Assembly (NCBI GenBank): GCA_019323515.1
Contig: JAHWHG010000007.1
Coordinates: 124,001 to 188,000, forward strand
Reading direction: 5' to 3'
From: Candidatus Woesearchaeota archaeon
Lineage (GTDB): Archaea > Nanobdellota > Nanobdellia > Woesearchaeales > JAHWHD01
DNA length: 64,000 bases
Below, one piece after another: positions 35,540 through 44,173 of the stretch. Positions within the stretch are counted from its first letter, which is position 1. Every line of letters begins with the position of its first letter. A program made the position numbers and the translations under genes. Below the pieces are notes generated by a model. That model made no database searches. It saw only the letters and a list, made by a program, of their open reading frames with translations, and was not told where the DNA came from.

Positions 35540-36112
35540 CTATCTCTCCCTTATTCTAACTTCTTCATCCTCAAGATGTATAATCTTAGAGGGCCTTCCG
35601 TGCTTAGGTCCTTCATTCAAGCAGAAGTGAATACCTTTCCTTATTTCAGGGTCTAAATTATCAACAGAAGTCATAAACTCCTTGCCAGTCACATTAGCCG
35701 AAGTTGATACAATAGGCATTCCATAAGCTTTTACAAAATCAGATATCCAATGTTCAGGAATCCTGATTCCTATCGCATCCAATCCAGGAACGACATTAGG
35801 AGCTACTGATTCCCTATTCTTCAGCTTAAGTATTAAAGTTACAGGTCCTGGAAGTTCATCAATATACTTCATTGCTTCATCACTTACTTCACAATTTTTA
35901 AGTATCCATTCCTTGCCAGGAGCAATTATAGAAAGCGGAAGCTTAGGTCGCTTCTTTAGTTTCCGAACGTGATCAACTGCTTCTTTATTGAGAGCATTGC
36001 ATCCAATTCCATAGATTGTATCAGTTGGATGTATAAAGAGGAATCCATCATCAATATCCTTCATCAAATGAGGAGCTTTCATCTCTGCTTCATCTTTTTC
36101 GACTACTTCCAT
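35540..36112 (-). CDS. Sua5/YciO/YrdC-family L-threonylcarbamoyladenylate synthase
   Basis: The 190-residue YrdC-domain protein makes threonylcarbamoyl-AMP from threonine, bicarbonate and ATP, the first step of t6A37 formation in ANN-decoding tRNAs. Visible family features are FIHPTDTIYGIGCNA (about 26-40), KRPKLPLSII, PGPVTLILK, GIRIPEHW and STSANVTGKE. It is the short form without the C-terminal Sua5 domain. A ribosome site (GGAGAT) lies just before the ATG. It leads an operon with an unknown gene and a phosphoesterase. Confidence 0.93.
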   Translation of the reverse strand: MEVVEKDEAEMKAPHLMKDIDDGFLFIHPTDTIYGIGCNALNKEAVDHVRKLKKRPKLPLSIIAPGKEWILKNCEVSDEAMKYIDELPGPVTLILKLKNRESVAPNVVPGLDAIGIRIPEHWISDFVKAYGMPIVSTSANVTGKEFMTSVDNLDPEIRKGIHFCLNEGPKHGRPSKIIHLEDEEVRIRER

Positions 36113-36184
36113 ATAATCTCCGAATTAAGCATATGTTTATAAAGATTATGGTTTAGAATATATATAGAATATATACTAAAATAA

Positions 36185-37135
36185 CTAACTACCAATCACT
36201 TCAGAAAGATAACTATTCGGATTCTTACCCTCATACAAAACTTCATATAAACCTTTGAACAATGGCACATCAAGATTGTCTTTAACAAGACTATAAACAA
36301 TCCTCAGCTGCTCAGGACCCTCAGGTTTTTGAGGTGCAAAATAGGAATAAATATCTTCAAGATTTTTAGAATTCAACATCTCCCCAACTTTTCTATTCCT
36401 TCCTGCAAAACATGTAGTTATCAGATCACCTATACCAGCAACATCAAAAAAAGTAGCTCTCTCAGCACCAAAAAATTCTCCAATCAACTGCATCTCTCTC
36501 AATGCCTCAGAAATATACCACGACACCACATTATTATCAAACCCTTTATACAACCCTGCAAAAAGTCCTACTCCAATAGCATAAGGGTTCTTCAATATCC
36601 CACACCACTGCAATCCCTTAGGATCCCTATTCACATAAACCCTAAATCTATCAGAACTTAAGAGATTCTTAACTTTATTTGCAGCCTCTAGATTAACTGA
36701 ACCCACCATAGTAGCTGCAGGATTCCCTATATAAATTTCATTAGCAATGTTAGGTCCTGAAAGCACAATTATATTTTCTTTAGGAACATTATACTTCTCT
36801 GACAATATCTCCATAGACAAATAAAACCGATCATTATATTGAACAAGCCCTTTTGTTAAAACAACAAACTTAACACTACGATTTATACAGTCCTCAAAAT
36901 TCATTTGGTTTAATGTAGGGATAAAGAATTGAGAGTTCAAAACAAGAAAAATAAATTCAGATTCCTGAGTAGCAGAATTAATATCATCAGTAACACTGAT
37001 ACCATCTATTGGAACAATATCCTTATCCAAAATGTTCTGATAGGCCCAAAGAGAAACATCATTACCGTTATGCTTCAACAGACAAGCAACAGCTGTACCC
37101 CAAGGACCAGCACCAATAACACTTACTTTGACCAT
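36185..37135 (-). CDS. gpsA: NAD(P)-dependent glycerol-3-phosphate dehydrogenase, bacterial type
   Basis: The 316-residue GpsA reduces dihydroxyacetone phosphate to sn-glycerol-3-phosphate. A Rossmann motif GAGPWGTAVA (7-16), the LSGPNIANEI segment (about 130) and the catalytic lysine in LKNPYAIGVGLF (about 178) are visible. Archaeal lipids use sn-glycerol-1-phosphate made by the unrelated G1P dehydrogenase, so this gene implies bacterial origin and perhaps a G3P need other than classical archaeal lipids. It stands alone on the minus strand, with no lipid genes next to it. Confidence 0.92.
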   Translation of the reverse strand: MVKVSVIGAGPWGTAVACLLKHNGNDVSLWAYQNILDKDIVPIDGISVTDDINSATQESEFIFLVLNSQFFIPTLNQMNFEDCINRSVKFVVLTKGLVQYNDRFYLSMEILSEKYNVPKENIIVLSGPNIANEIYIGNPAATMVGSVNLEAANKVKNLLSSDRFRVYVNRDPKGLQWCGILKNPYAIGVGLFAGLYKGFDNNVVSWYISEALREMQLIGEFFGAERATFFDVAGIGDLITTCFAGRNRKVGEMLNSKNLEDIYSYFAPQKPEGPEQLRIVYSLVKDNLDVPLFKGLYEVLYEGKNPNSYLSEVIGS

Positions 37136-37172
37136 AATGTTTAATAAACAAGTTCAAGATATATAACTATTT

Positions 37173-38177
37173 CTATTCACCAGAATAAACCTCAGCAAAC
37201 TCCTCAAGATAGAGATTAGCAATCTCTTCGTCATAAATGATTATAACATTCTCATCATTCTTAGAAGTGCCAGAACTAGTTGGATTATAAGAACCAGTCA
37301 CAACAACCTTTTCATCAACAATAAAGACTTTATGATGCATCTTTGCTTTATTCTTGTCAAGAGTGACATTCAATCCAATATCCTTAAGCTTATCATATTC
37401 AGTATATTGACCTCTGCCAGAAGCCTCAAACACACCAATAACCTCAACGCCTCTACCAGCTAAGTCAATCAGTTTCTGCCCTATTGGATCAGAGGTAAAG
37501 CTAAAGGTCATAAAATAAACCGAATCTTCTGCAGAATCTAAAATTTCCAAAACATGCTCCTCGCAATCATCCTCCGGACAAAAATAATTATTAAGTCTAT
37601 GCCCGTTCAATACTATTTCATCATATTCTACTCTCGCACCTTCACCAAAATCACCATACCAAAGCTCCCAGAATTCACTTTCATAATTCTCAGCTAAATA
37701 CTTTGAATAAAAGACAATGACATTATTATTATTCTTTGTATCTCCGTTAAAAGTCGGATTAAAACTCCCAGTCCATACTATCTCCTCATCAATGACACAG
37801 AACTTATTATGTGAAAGCTGAGAACTATCATCATATCTTATGAATTCATAATCATCTTCTAGCTTGTTCTCATTATCAACCACAATCTTAACCTTCACAC
37901 CTTTCTCATCAGCATCGATAAGAGCATCAATAACATTCTCCAAATCTAAATCAAATAAACCGCAGTAAACATACTCCTCAGCACTTTCAATAAAACCAAC
38001 CATCTTAATACTGCAATTATCCTCAGGACAAAAATACACTTCTTGCTCAAGGTTTTCCTCTTCAGGGATTATTGGCCCTTCAGGGATCTCAACAACAATA
38101 GAAGCAGTCTTTGACCCACATCCAAAAACTGAAAAACATAAAAGAAGTAGAAGTATAACTAAAGCATAAGACCTCAC
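37173..38177 (-). CDS. Secreted phospholipase D-like/Nuc-type protein with two HKD motifs
   Basis: The 334-residue protein has an N-terminal hydrophobic signal ending in VFGCGSK, a lipobox-like site, so it is likely anchored outside the membrane. Two PLD domains follow, each with an HXKX4D motif: HNKFCVIDE (about 127) and HHKVFIVDE (about 284), each followed by SFNP/SYNP. Such pairs act as phosphodiesterases or nucleases; the Nuc/NucT type degrades external DNA. It overlaps the upstream CTU2-like gene by four bases. Substrate unknown. Confidence 0.9.
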   Translation of the reverse strand: MRSYALVILLLLLCFSVFGCGSKTASIVVEIPEGPIIPEEENLEQEVYFCPEDNCSIKMVGFIESAEEYVYCGLFDLDLENVIDALIDADEKGVKVKIVVDNENKLEDDYEFIRYDDSSQLSHNKFCVIDEEIVWTGSFNPTFNGDTKNNNNVIVFYSKYLAENYESEFWELWYGDFGEGARVEYDEIVLNGHRLNNYFCPEDDCEEHVLEILDSAEDSVYFMTFSFTSDPIGQKLIDLAGRGVEVIGVFEASGRGQYTEYDKLKDIGLNVTLDKNKAKMHHKVFIVDEKVVVTGSYNPTSSGTSKNDENVIIIYDEEIANLYLEEFAEVYSGE

Positions 38178-38686
38178 TTTAATACCTCTCTTAATTCATT
38201 AAGAGATTTAGAGAGACTAAAGCGAATCTCAGGGTACTTTTTCTCAAGCTCGGTTATCAAATCAAAAAACTTTTCCTTCTTTCTAGGCTCAAACTTCAAT
38301 TTCTTTATCTGAGCATATGTCTTAAGCTCATCATCAGTCACGACTTTAAAGAGCTTGATACCTTTGACCTTAGCTAAAGTAAAAGCTTTTGAAAAAAAGC
38401 TTTTTAAGAATGCATGGATTTCATCATCAAGAGTCCATTGAACAACTTCTTTAACTCCTTTTATCTTCCTTTTTACAAACTTCAAAGGCATACCTTTTAG
38501 TATTCTGTTAAGCACATACTCGGTTAGAGGATCCTTAACAAGAACTGAATCATTAGCTTCAAAGAACTTATTAGCTCTGATATACTTGCCAACCCTTCTT
38601 TCAATCAGCTTACAGAAACAACTATTACAGTAATCCCTACCATTATGATTAAGATTTCCCTTCCTTTTACATGAAAAACAATTCAT
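38174..38686 (-). CDS. Zinc-finger protein resembling a TtuA/CTU2-type tRNA thiolation protein without the PP-loop
   Basis: The 170-residue protein begins with CXXC...CXXC (Cys3, Cys6, Cys20, Cys23) as in the N-terminus of TtuA/Ncs6/CTU2 tRNA 2-thiouridylases. It ends with a segment (YAQIKKLKF, later LEKKYPEIRFSLSKSL) like the C-terminus of that family. The SGGKDS ATP-binding loop is missing, replaced by SVLVKDPLTE. A degenerate non-catalytic subunit, as CTU2 is to CTU1, is the best guess. The assignment is from motif memory only. Confidence 0.55.
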   Translation of the reverse strand: MNCFSCKRKGNLNHNGRDYCNSCFCKLIERRVGKYIRANKFFEANDSVLVKDPLTEYVLNRILKGMPLKFVKRKIKGVKEVVQWTLDDEIHAFLKSFFSKAFTLAKVKGIKLFKVVTDDELKTYAQIKKLKFEPRKKEKFFDLITELEKKYPEIRFSLSKSLNELREVLK

Positions 38687-38733
38687 AATATGAATAAAGA
38701 AACCGTCATTTATAAAAGTTTATTAAAATCATA

Positions 38734-39051
38734 TTACAAAAGTCTGCGGAGATATGGAATTTCATGATAAAAATCAATAAGCTCAGGAAATATACTTTCA
38801 TGGTAATACTTCGCACGGCCCCTCCTTTCCTTCCTTATACGAATAGTCATATATTTCCCATGTATTCTTGCATGAGCAGCAATAGCCATTTCAAGCTTAG
38901 TAGGTTCTATATATTCACCCTGTGCTTCCTGCCTTCTAACAATCTGAGTTACTGTCTGAAAAGTAGCATAAAAACCTGCCTCGTTTGCCTCAAGCAAGGT
39001 ATCAAATTCAAAATCAAACTTTGCTTTCTTTGATTTTCCTTTTTTAACCAT
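38734..39051 (-). CDS. Hypothetical basic protein (105 residues)
   Basis: The small product has a Lys-rich start (MVKKGKSKKAKF), a helical core (LLEANEAGFYATFQTVTQIV) and a basic region (RIRKERRGRAKYYHE). It could bind nucleic acid, but no family is recognised. It lies 48 bp upstream of the CTU2-like gene on the same strand and may be co-transcribed. The divergent intergenic region at 39052-39148 carries TATA-like elements. Confidence 0.65.
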   Translation of the reverse strand: MVKKGKSKKAKFDFEFDTLLEANEAGFYATFQTVTQIVRRQEAQGEYIEPTKLEMAIAAHARIHGKYMTIRIRKERRGRAKYYHESIFPELIDFYHEIPYLRRLL

Positions 39052-39118
39052 CTTAACCAGCTTATGACAAAAAAATGTTTTTAAATCTTTCTAAAAAAGT
39101 ACTACTCAAGAGTAGAAA

Positions 39119-39220
39119 TGCTTATATAGAAGCACCCCCTACATATATATGAAGATAATAAAGCAATTTATTATCTATCACCTCTTTTTTCCCCGAGGAA
39201 GGTTCTCAGGAATCTTCTAA
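39119..39220 (+). other. Possible leaderless mini-gene or small RNA with its own TATA element
   Basis: GCTTATATAG (39119-39128) is a TATA-like element 25 bp before an ATG at 39149, the same geometry as leaderless genes elsewhere in this window. The ATG opens only 23 codons to TAA at 39218, giving a basic hydrophobic peptide. The transcript end would contain the hairpin at 39191-39224. Either a micro-peptide or a small non-coding RNA fits; neither is proven. Confidence 0.35.
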
Positions 39221-39229
39221 GGGGTTTTA
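39191..39229 (+). terminator. Hairpin followed by T-run
   Basis: CCCC at 39191 can pair with GGGG at 39221-39224, and an inner GAAG/CTTC pair adds to the stem, followed directly by TTTT. It lies at the end of the minus-strand Lon-like gene and after the possible mini-gene on the plus strand. It resembles an intrinsic terminator or the 3' end of a small structured RNA. Confidence 0.4.
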
Positions 39230-39232
39230 TAA

Positions 39233-41029
39233 TCATGCGTGAGATTTCCTAAGAGTTCTTTTTAATTTTCTTTTCCTCAATCGTTCATGCCTAGAAAAAA
39301 GAATACCTATTAGGAATCCGATAATAATGCCAAGCAAGATAAAAGGAATATTTTCATAATCAACCTCTAATCTAAACTTTACATCATTGTTATATTCTTT
39401 AAAATATAAATCAAGGTTACTCATTTCAAGTGCATACGAAGAGAATAGAAGTGAAGAATGTATATCTTCATCCCTTAAGTCAGCAGCATATTCGTAATAG
39501 CTATATCCTAATATTGGAAAAACACCTTCTTTAGTCTGTCTTTTTATATTCTTTTCAGCAATATAAAATAAACTGTCAACAAGGCTATCAACAGATTCCT
39601 CACTAACCCCAAAAGAATTAATTATTGAATCAGACTGAGACTTAGCTTTTCCAGCCTTAAAGAGACAAAGCTCATAATCACCATCTTCTTTATGTTTATT
39701 TGCAATATCAATATTATCCCTTATTGATTCAAAAGGGATTGGCAAAAAAAACTGAAGATACTGGTAACGTTCTTCGGCCTCTGAGATTTTAGTAAAGCAA
39801 GAATCCTTTAATGCAAACTCATTGATAACATATCTCTTCCCGGGCTTTCCAAAAAACTCGGACCATGACCTCGCTGAATTTGTTCTTTCAATTGAATAAG
39901 CAAGTTCTGATTCAAATTCTTCTTTGTTAAAGAATGACTCCTTGGCTTCGGATAAGCTTTGTTTAGCATCGTATAACCTGTCCTTTACAACCATAAATGC
40001 CTGAAGATCTGTGATTGTCTCAATCTTCTTTTTAGCTAATTCATCCTGAACTTCTTCTATCGATTCATTGACTTGTTTAAAAGACTGCATGCTAGTATCA
40101 TCTTGAAATTTAATTAAAAGTTCCTGTAATTTAAGATTTGCAACAAAGCAATAACTTGCAGCAGAGTAATACTTCTCATCAAGAATAGCAGACCTAGCAC
40201 TATTTGTATAGTTATCAATATATTCCAGACCAATATTAAGAATTTCACTTGCATTCTCATATTTCGATAGAATAGAATCAGAATTTAACATAAATACAGA
40301 TAAAAGATTCTTCCTTAAAATATCAGCTCTATCACAAAGCTCACTGCTAAGGCCAGACATTGTATCAATATACCCCTTAGGAATCTGAAAATCTTCAACA
40401 GGACTTCCAGAAGTCTTACCAGTGAAATGCAGTAAAGCATCTTCCAAATCCAATATTTCGATTACTTCTACATTATTAAGATCACCAACCTCGATAAGAT
40501 CATAACTCTCATTATCCCCAATAAAAAACCTCTCGCCTTTGGGAATAAGGATTTTTTTAATCCCAACCTCTGATGCTGCCTCAATCTTACCTTTCAACCC
40601 ACTAACATGCCCAACAAAACCTCCAGAATTGATTGTACCAGTTATTGCTACACTCTTGTTAAGAGGAATATTATCAAGCAAGCTAACAGTTAATGCAGAG
40701 ATTGCAGCACCTGCGCTAGGACCACCTACAATTGAAGAATTTGATCTTATTGTGTAGATAAAATCATAACTATCACAATCAACATTATCCAAAAGTTCAC
40801 ATGCAATTTCTTTAGCAAACCTTGTTGATATCTGTGTATCTAGCTTAGTAAGCGGATAAGTATCAATAAAAACCCTGCCAGTCCCAGGAACAATCTCAAG
40901 ATTAAGGTTTGCAATACTACCTTCCCCAGATTCAGTAACTGCTAACAGGATGATATTATCCTCAATAGCTGAAACAGAAAAAGCCAATAATACAAGTATA
41001 ATTAATAAAGCACAAATTCTAAACCTCAT
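39233..41029 (-). CDS. Secreted/membrane Lon-like (S16) serine protease, archaeal COG1750 type
   Basis: This protein of about 598 residues has a signal peptide (MRFRICALLIILVLLAFSVSA region) and an external S16 domain (about 25-215). The catalytic Ser lies in GGPSAGAA and the Lys in GLKGKIEAA, the Lon dyad. Long helical segments follow, with a C-terminal membrane helix (about 560-580) and a very basic tail. No ATPase domain is present. A longer frame exists from GTG at 41083, but the internal Met at 41029 begins the signal peptide and has AATAAATA about 27 bp upstream, so it is preferred. It probably degrades or matures external proteins. Confidence 0.88.
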   Translation of the reverse strand: MRFRICALLIILVLLAFSVSAIEDNIILLAVTESGEGSIANLNLEIVPGTGRVFIDTYPLTKLDTQISTRFAKEIACELLDNVDCDSYDFIYTIRSNSSIVGGPSAGAAISALTVSLLDNIPLNKSVAITGTINSGGFVGHVSGLKGKIEAASEVGIKKILIPKGERFFIGDNESYDLIEVGDLNNVEVIEILDLEDALLHFTGKTSGSPVEDFQIPKGYIDTMSGLSSELCDRADILRKNLLSVFMLNSDSILSKYENASEILNIGLEYIDNYTNSARSAILDEKYYSAASYCFVANLKLQELLIKFQDDTSMQSFKQVNESIEEVQDELAKKKIETITDLQAFMVVKDRLYDAKQSLSEAKESFFNKEEFESELAYSIERTNSARSWSEFFGKPGKRYVINEFALKDSCFTKISEAEERYQYLQFFLPIPFESIRDNIDIANKHKEDGDYELCLFKAGKAKSQSDSIINSFGVSEESVDSLVDSLFYIAEKNIKRQTKEGVFPILGYSYYEYAADLRDEDIHSSLLFSSYALEMSNLDLYFKEYNNDVKFRLEVDYENIPFILLGIIIGFLIGILFSRHERLRKRKLKRTLRKSHA

Positions 41030-41141
41030 AAGATTTTGAGACTTATAACTGGTATTTATTCTTTTCCAATAATGAAAACTCACATTTCAGACTTCAAACA
41101 TATCCAATACCTTTAAAAGGAACCAACTTTTTTAAGTCCCT

Positions 41142-41900
41142 ATGAAGATAGGGATAAGCAGTAAGAATGTACTGGATTTTTTTGATAAAAGGATAAATTC
41201 TGAGAATTTCAAGATACTAGAGATTAACAGATGCAGGAGTCATCTGGGCTTTAATATGGAACGACTGGCAATGCTTGCTGAAAAATTCAAGGAGCATAAG
41301 ATAGAGACTACACTACACTCAGCATCTTATAGCATATTCCATGACAATCCCATGATTCATGAAGCTCAAGTTTTAAATTTAAAATCTGAGATATTACAAG
41401 CAAAACAACTGAATTGCAAGGAGATAGTTTTTCACCTTGCAAATAAAGAACCAGACCAGAATGATATCAACTTACTGAAAGAACTTGCAGTTTTCGCAAA
41501 AAAACATGATGTAATCTTACTTTTAGAAAACGACGCAAAAGGGTACTTCGCAAATGAAGAAAACATTCTTAAGACTATAACAAGCATCGAAAACTTATTC
41601 CTAGCTTTAGACATCGGACACCTAAAACTCGCAAAATTACGTGGACTTGTCAAAAGTGAATCTGCATTTATAAATAAATTAAATGACAAAATCACATACG
41701 CCCATATTCATGACAATTGCGGAAAAATAGATTCACACTCAGCACTTGGCTCAGACATAGAAAGGTACAAGAAGATTCTAAGACTACTTCCAAACAATAT
41801 CAAACTTATAATGGAAACTAACTATTTTGATGAAGCAGTAAAGAGTAAAAAAATAATCACAGAAATTCTTGATGAAATCAATAATAACAGCACTAAATAA
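41142..41900 (+). CDS. Xylose-isomerase-like TIM-barrel protein (endonuclease IV/sugar isomerase superfamily)
   Basis: The 252-residue protein shows the AP2Ec TIM-barrel pattern: MKIGIS at strand 1, TLHSASYSI (about 58), VFHLANKEP (about 97), LLENDAKG (about 127), ALDIGHLKLA (about 155) and YAHIHDNCGKIDSH (about 186). These supply metal-binding Glu, His and Asp. It could be an isomerase/epimerase or an AP-endonuclease relative. The length and weak AP-specific motifs favour a general family call. It overlaps the convergent nmd3 gene by eight bases. Confidence 0.82.
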   Translation: MKIGISSKNVLDFFDKRINSENFKILEINRCRSHLGFNMERLAMLAEKFKEHKIETTLHSASYSIFHDNPMIHEAQVLNLKSEILQAKQLNCKEIVFHLANKEPDQNDINLLKELAVFAKKHDVILLLENDAKGYFANEENILKTITSIENLFLALDIGHLKLAKLRGLVKSESAFINKLNDKITYAHIHDNCGKIDSHSALGSDIERYKKILRLLPNNIKLIMETNYFDEAVKSKKIITEILDEINNNSTK

Positions 41901-42912
41901 GATAGACCTTTGAATTGATTACCACTACATCAACATTCTTTCCAAGTTTCACATCCCTTTTATTGCGAACTTCAACAGATTGATAAGTCTCTGGATGGAT
42001 CACCTCAATCTCGGGTTTAACCTTAGAAACAATAGCTTTCTTAATCTCCTCTCCTCTTGCAACAATTTCATAACCTTTCTTTTTGTAATCTATTATTGTC
42101 TGTTTACCTGAGATTAAAAACTTTCCATAAACATTCCTCCCTTTAACCGATTCAACAACAATTAGCTTATCTTTAACCCTAATTATATCTTTTGCACCAA
42201 AATCAGGCAACCTAACCAAGAAATAAACCCTATAAACATTCTTACTTGTGAGTTTATCTTTAGTGAATAGTTTTGCAGTAGAATTGATATCTCCTCCAAA
42301 CCTTTTGAACACAAGATTTCCTAAAGTACTAGTATAAGTCTGTGAAGTAAGATAATAATCAAATCCATTCCTCACCTTCTTAACCTGTGTAGCGATTATC
42401 CCTTTTGACTTCTGCTTGGACAACTCCCTGTCAATAAAATCAAGGACCTTAACATTTACATTCCTAACCTGAAGAATACCCTCAAAATACTGCGTACCTA
42501 ATTTACTGCATTTTGAACATTTAACAAATTTAACAGTTAACGGAACTAAGTAATCTTCACTTACAGATTTCTTTTGATTTTCATGCACCCTTCCAATAAC
42601 TTTCAAATCAATTTCTGCCTTTACCAATACCCCAACATTCCTTTTATAAGGAGGAAGAGAAAATTTAGTTTTAAACATTTCAATCACAGCTTCTTTACTA
42701 AACTCAGTTCTGGATTTAACAAACTCCTCAACTGCAACGGAAAAATCCTCAAAACTCTTCCATCTACCCAATAACCTAAACGAATCACAAATTGCACATA
42801 CCTCAAGTTCCATACTTTTGAAACCTTTGACAATCGGATTTTGCTCAACAAAGCATCTCTCGCATAATCTATCCATGATTTCATATTTTCCACATTTTGG
42901 ACATTTTACCAT
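41893..42912 (-). CDS. NMD3-family 60S/50S ribosome export and quality protein
   Basis: The 339-residue protein is the archaeal NMD3. It has N-terminal zinc motifs CPKC...CERC (4-20), a further CAIC (about 39), and CSKC (about 133), then the conserved middle with FDYYLTSQ (about 190). A beta-rich C-terminal OB/SH3-like region (about 220-335) ends in VVINSKVYLI. In archaea it is thought to bind the large ribosomal subunit during assembly. It is divergent from the signal peptidase gene. Confidence 0.93.
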   Translation of the reverse strand: MVKCPKCGKYEIMDRLCERCFVEQNPIVKGFKSMELEVCAICDSFRLLGRWKSFEDFSVAVEEFVKSRTEFSKEAVIEMFKTKFSLPPYKRNVGVLVKAEIDLKVIGRVHENQKKSVSEDYLVPLTVKFVKCSKCSKLGTQYFEGILQVRNVNVKVLDFIDRELSKQKSKGIIATQVKKVRNGFDYYLTSQTYTSTLGNLVFKRFGGDINSTAKLFTKDKLTSKNVYRVYFLVRLPDFGAKDIIRVKDKLIVVESVKGRNVYGKFLISGKQTIIDYKKKGYEIVARGEEIKKAIVSKVKPEIEVIHPETYQSVEVRNKRDVKLGKNVDVVVINSKVYLI

Positions 42913-42967
42913 ACTTGAACATATAGAACGAAACCTTTATATTTGTTTTGTTTACCAGAAGTAATAG

Positions 42968-43597
42968 ATGCAAGACATCAAAAAGATAGCAAAAAAAGTA
43001 TGGCACTTTATTTGGGAAGAGGACAGTATCTGGAGTTGGATAGTAAACGTGATACTCGCATTCTTGATAATCAAATACCTAGTCTATCCAGGTTTAGGAT
43101 TAGCTTTACACACTTCACATCCAGTTGTTGCGGTCGTCTCTGGCTCAATGGAACATGACGGAAGCTTCGATGATTGGTGGGATAGCCAAGCGATATGCAA
43201 TGAAGAAAGGTTCTGCAAACAAAAGGATTGGTATGCAGAATACAACATCACAAAAGAAACTTTCAAGGAGTTCCCTTTCAAGAACGGCTTCAATAAGGGG
43301 GACATAATGGTACTCTATGGAACAAAACCAAAAGACATAAAAAGAGGGGACATTTTGATTTTCGACATTAACAAGGCTGTCCCGATTATCCATAGGGTGG
43401 TTAATGAATGGGACGAAGACAACAGACAATACTTTACAACAAAAGGTGACCATAACCCTGATATCTATCCAGAGATTAATGAAGCAAAAATAAACCAAGA
43501 ACAAATCCTTGGGAAAGCAGTCTTAAGGATTCCATGGTTAGGGTACATAAAGATATGGTTTGTTGAACTGTTACGTCTGCTACATATAATAAGGTGA
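42968..43597 (+). CDS. Signal peptidase I, archaeal/ER type (S26B)
   Basis: The 209-residue membrane protease removes signal peptides. An N-terminal helix (about 22-45) precedes the catalytic Ser in VVSGSMEH (about 59). The His in IIHRVVN (about 140) replaces the bacterial Lys, and the Asp lies in TKGDHNPD (about 158). Between Ser and His is a Trp/Cys-containing insert (about 65-95). It shares a run of genes with TFS (six bases later) and the UPF0235 gene. It is the likely processing enzyme for the subtilase and other exported proteins here. Confidence 0.95.
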   Translation: MQDIKKIAKKVWHFIWEEDSIWSWIVNVILAFLIIKYLVYPGLGLALHTSHPVVAVVSGSMEHDGSFDDWWDSQAICNEERFCKQKDWYAEYNITKETFKEFPFKNGFNKGDIMVLYGTKPKDIKRGDILIFDINKAVPIIHRVVNEWDEDNRQYFTTKGDHNPDIYPEINEAKINQEQILGKAVLRIPWLGYIKIWFVELLRLLHIIR

Positions 43598-43603
43598 TAA
43601 TCA

Positions 43604-43921
43604 ATGCAATTTTGTCCAAGATGCGGTGCTTTACTCTTACCTAAGAAAGAAGGCAACAAAAAAATGGTTGCCTGCTCATGCGGTTATAAAAGCAAAGACA
43701 TTGAAGAGTCAAAGATTTCTGAGAAGGTAATTAACAAACAAAAAGATGTGGAAGTTGTGGATAAAGAAGTAGAGGTCATGCCCTTAACAGAAGCAGAATG
43801 CCCAAAATGCGGCCATAACAGGGCAAGATTCTGGACACAGCAGACAAGAGCAGGAGACGAAGCTGAAACTAAGTTCTTCAAATGCGAGAAATGCAAGCAT
43901 ATCTGGAGAGAATACAGATAA
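43604..43921 (+). CDS. tfs: Transcription factor S (TFIIS/RPB9-like cleavage factor)
   Basis: The 105-residue protein has the two zinc ribbons of archaeal TFS: FCPRCGALL...CSCGYK at the N-terminus and CPKCGHN...CEKCKHIWREY at the C-terminus. The catalytic acidic pair is in the RAGDEAETKFF hairpin. It induces RNA cleavage in backtracked archaeal RNA polymerase. GGTGATAA precedes the ATG. Its presence confirms a normal archaeal polymerase in the same genome as the sigma-70 gene. Confidence 0.96.
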   Translation: MQFCPRCGALLLPKKEGNKKMVACSCGYKSKDIEESKISEKVINKQKDVEVVDKEVEVMPLTEAECPKCGHNRARFWTQQTRAGDEAETKFFKCEKCKHIWREYR

Positions 43922-43924
43922 ACT

Positions 43925-44173
43925 ATGATTGCAGATATATCCTCTTATATCAAAGAAAATAAGCTAAAGATAATTGTCAAGACGAATTCTCCTAAAACAG
44001 AGATTACTGGATATGATAAAGAAAAAGAAGCAATTAAACTTAATGTTCATGCACAGCCAGAAAAAGGAAAAGCAAATCTAGAGATTATAAAATTCTTCAA
44101 AAAGCAACTAAAAAAAGATATCAGGATAATCTCAGGGTTCAAAAGTAAAGAGAAACTGCTAAACATTGATTGA
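43925..44173 (+). CDS. UPF0235/DUF167 family protein
   Basis: The 82-residue protein matches the YggU/UPF0235 family: VKTNSPKTEI early, NVHAQPEKGKANLEIIKFF in the middle and IISGFKSKEKLLNI at the end. The family is a small alpha/beta fold of unknown function. It starts three bases after tfs and overlaps the convergent kinase-like gene by 15 bp. Confidence 0.9.
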   Translation: MIADISSYIKENKLKIIVKTNSPKTEITGYDKEKEAIKLNVHAQPEKGKANLEIIKFFKKQLKKDIRIISGFKSKEKLLNID

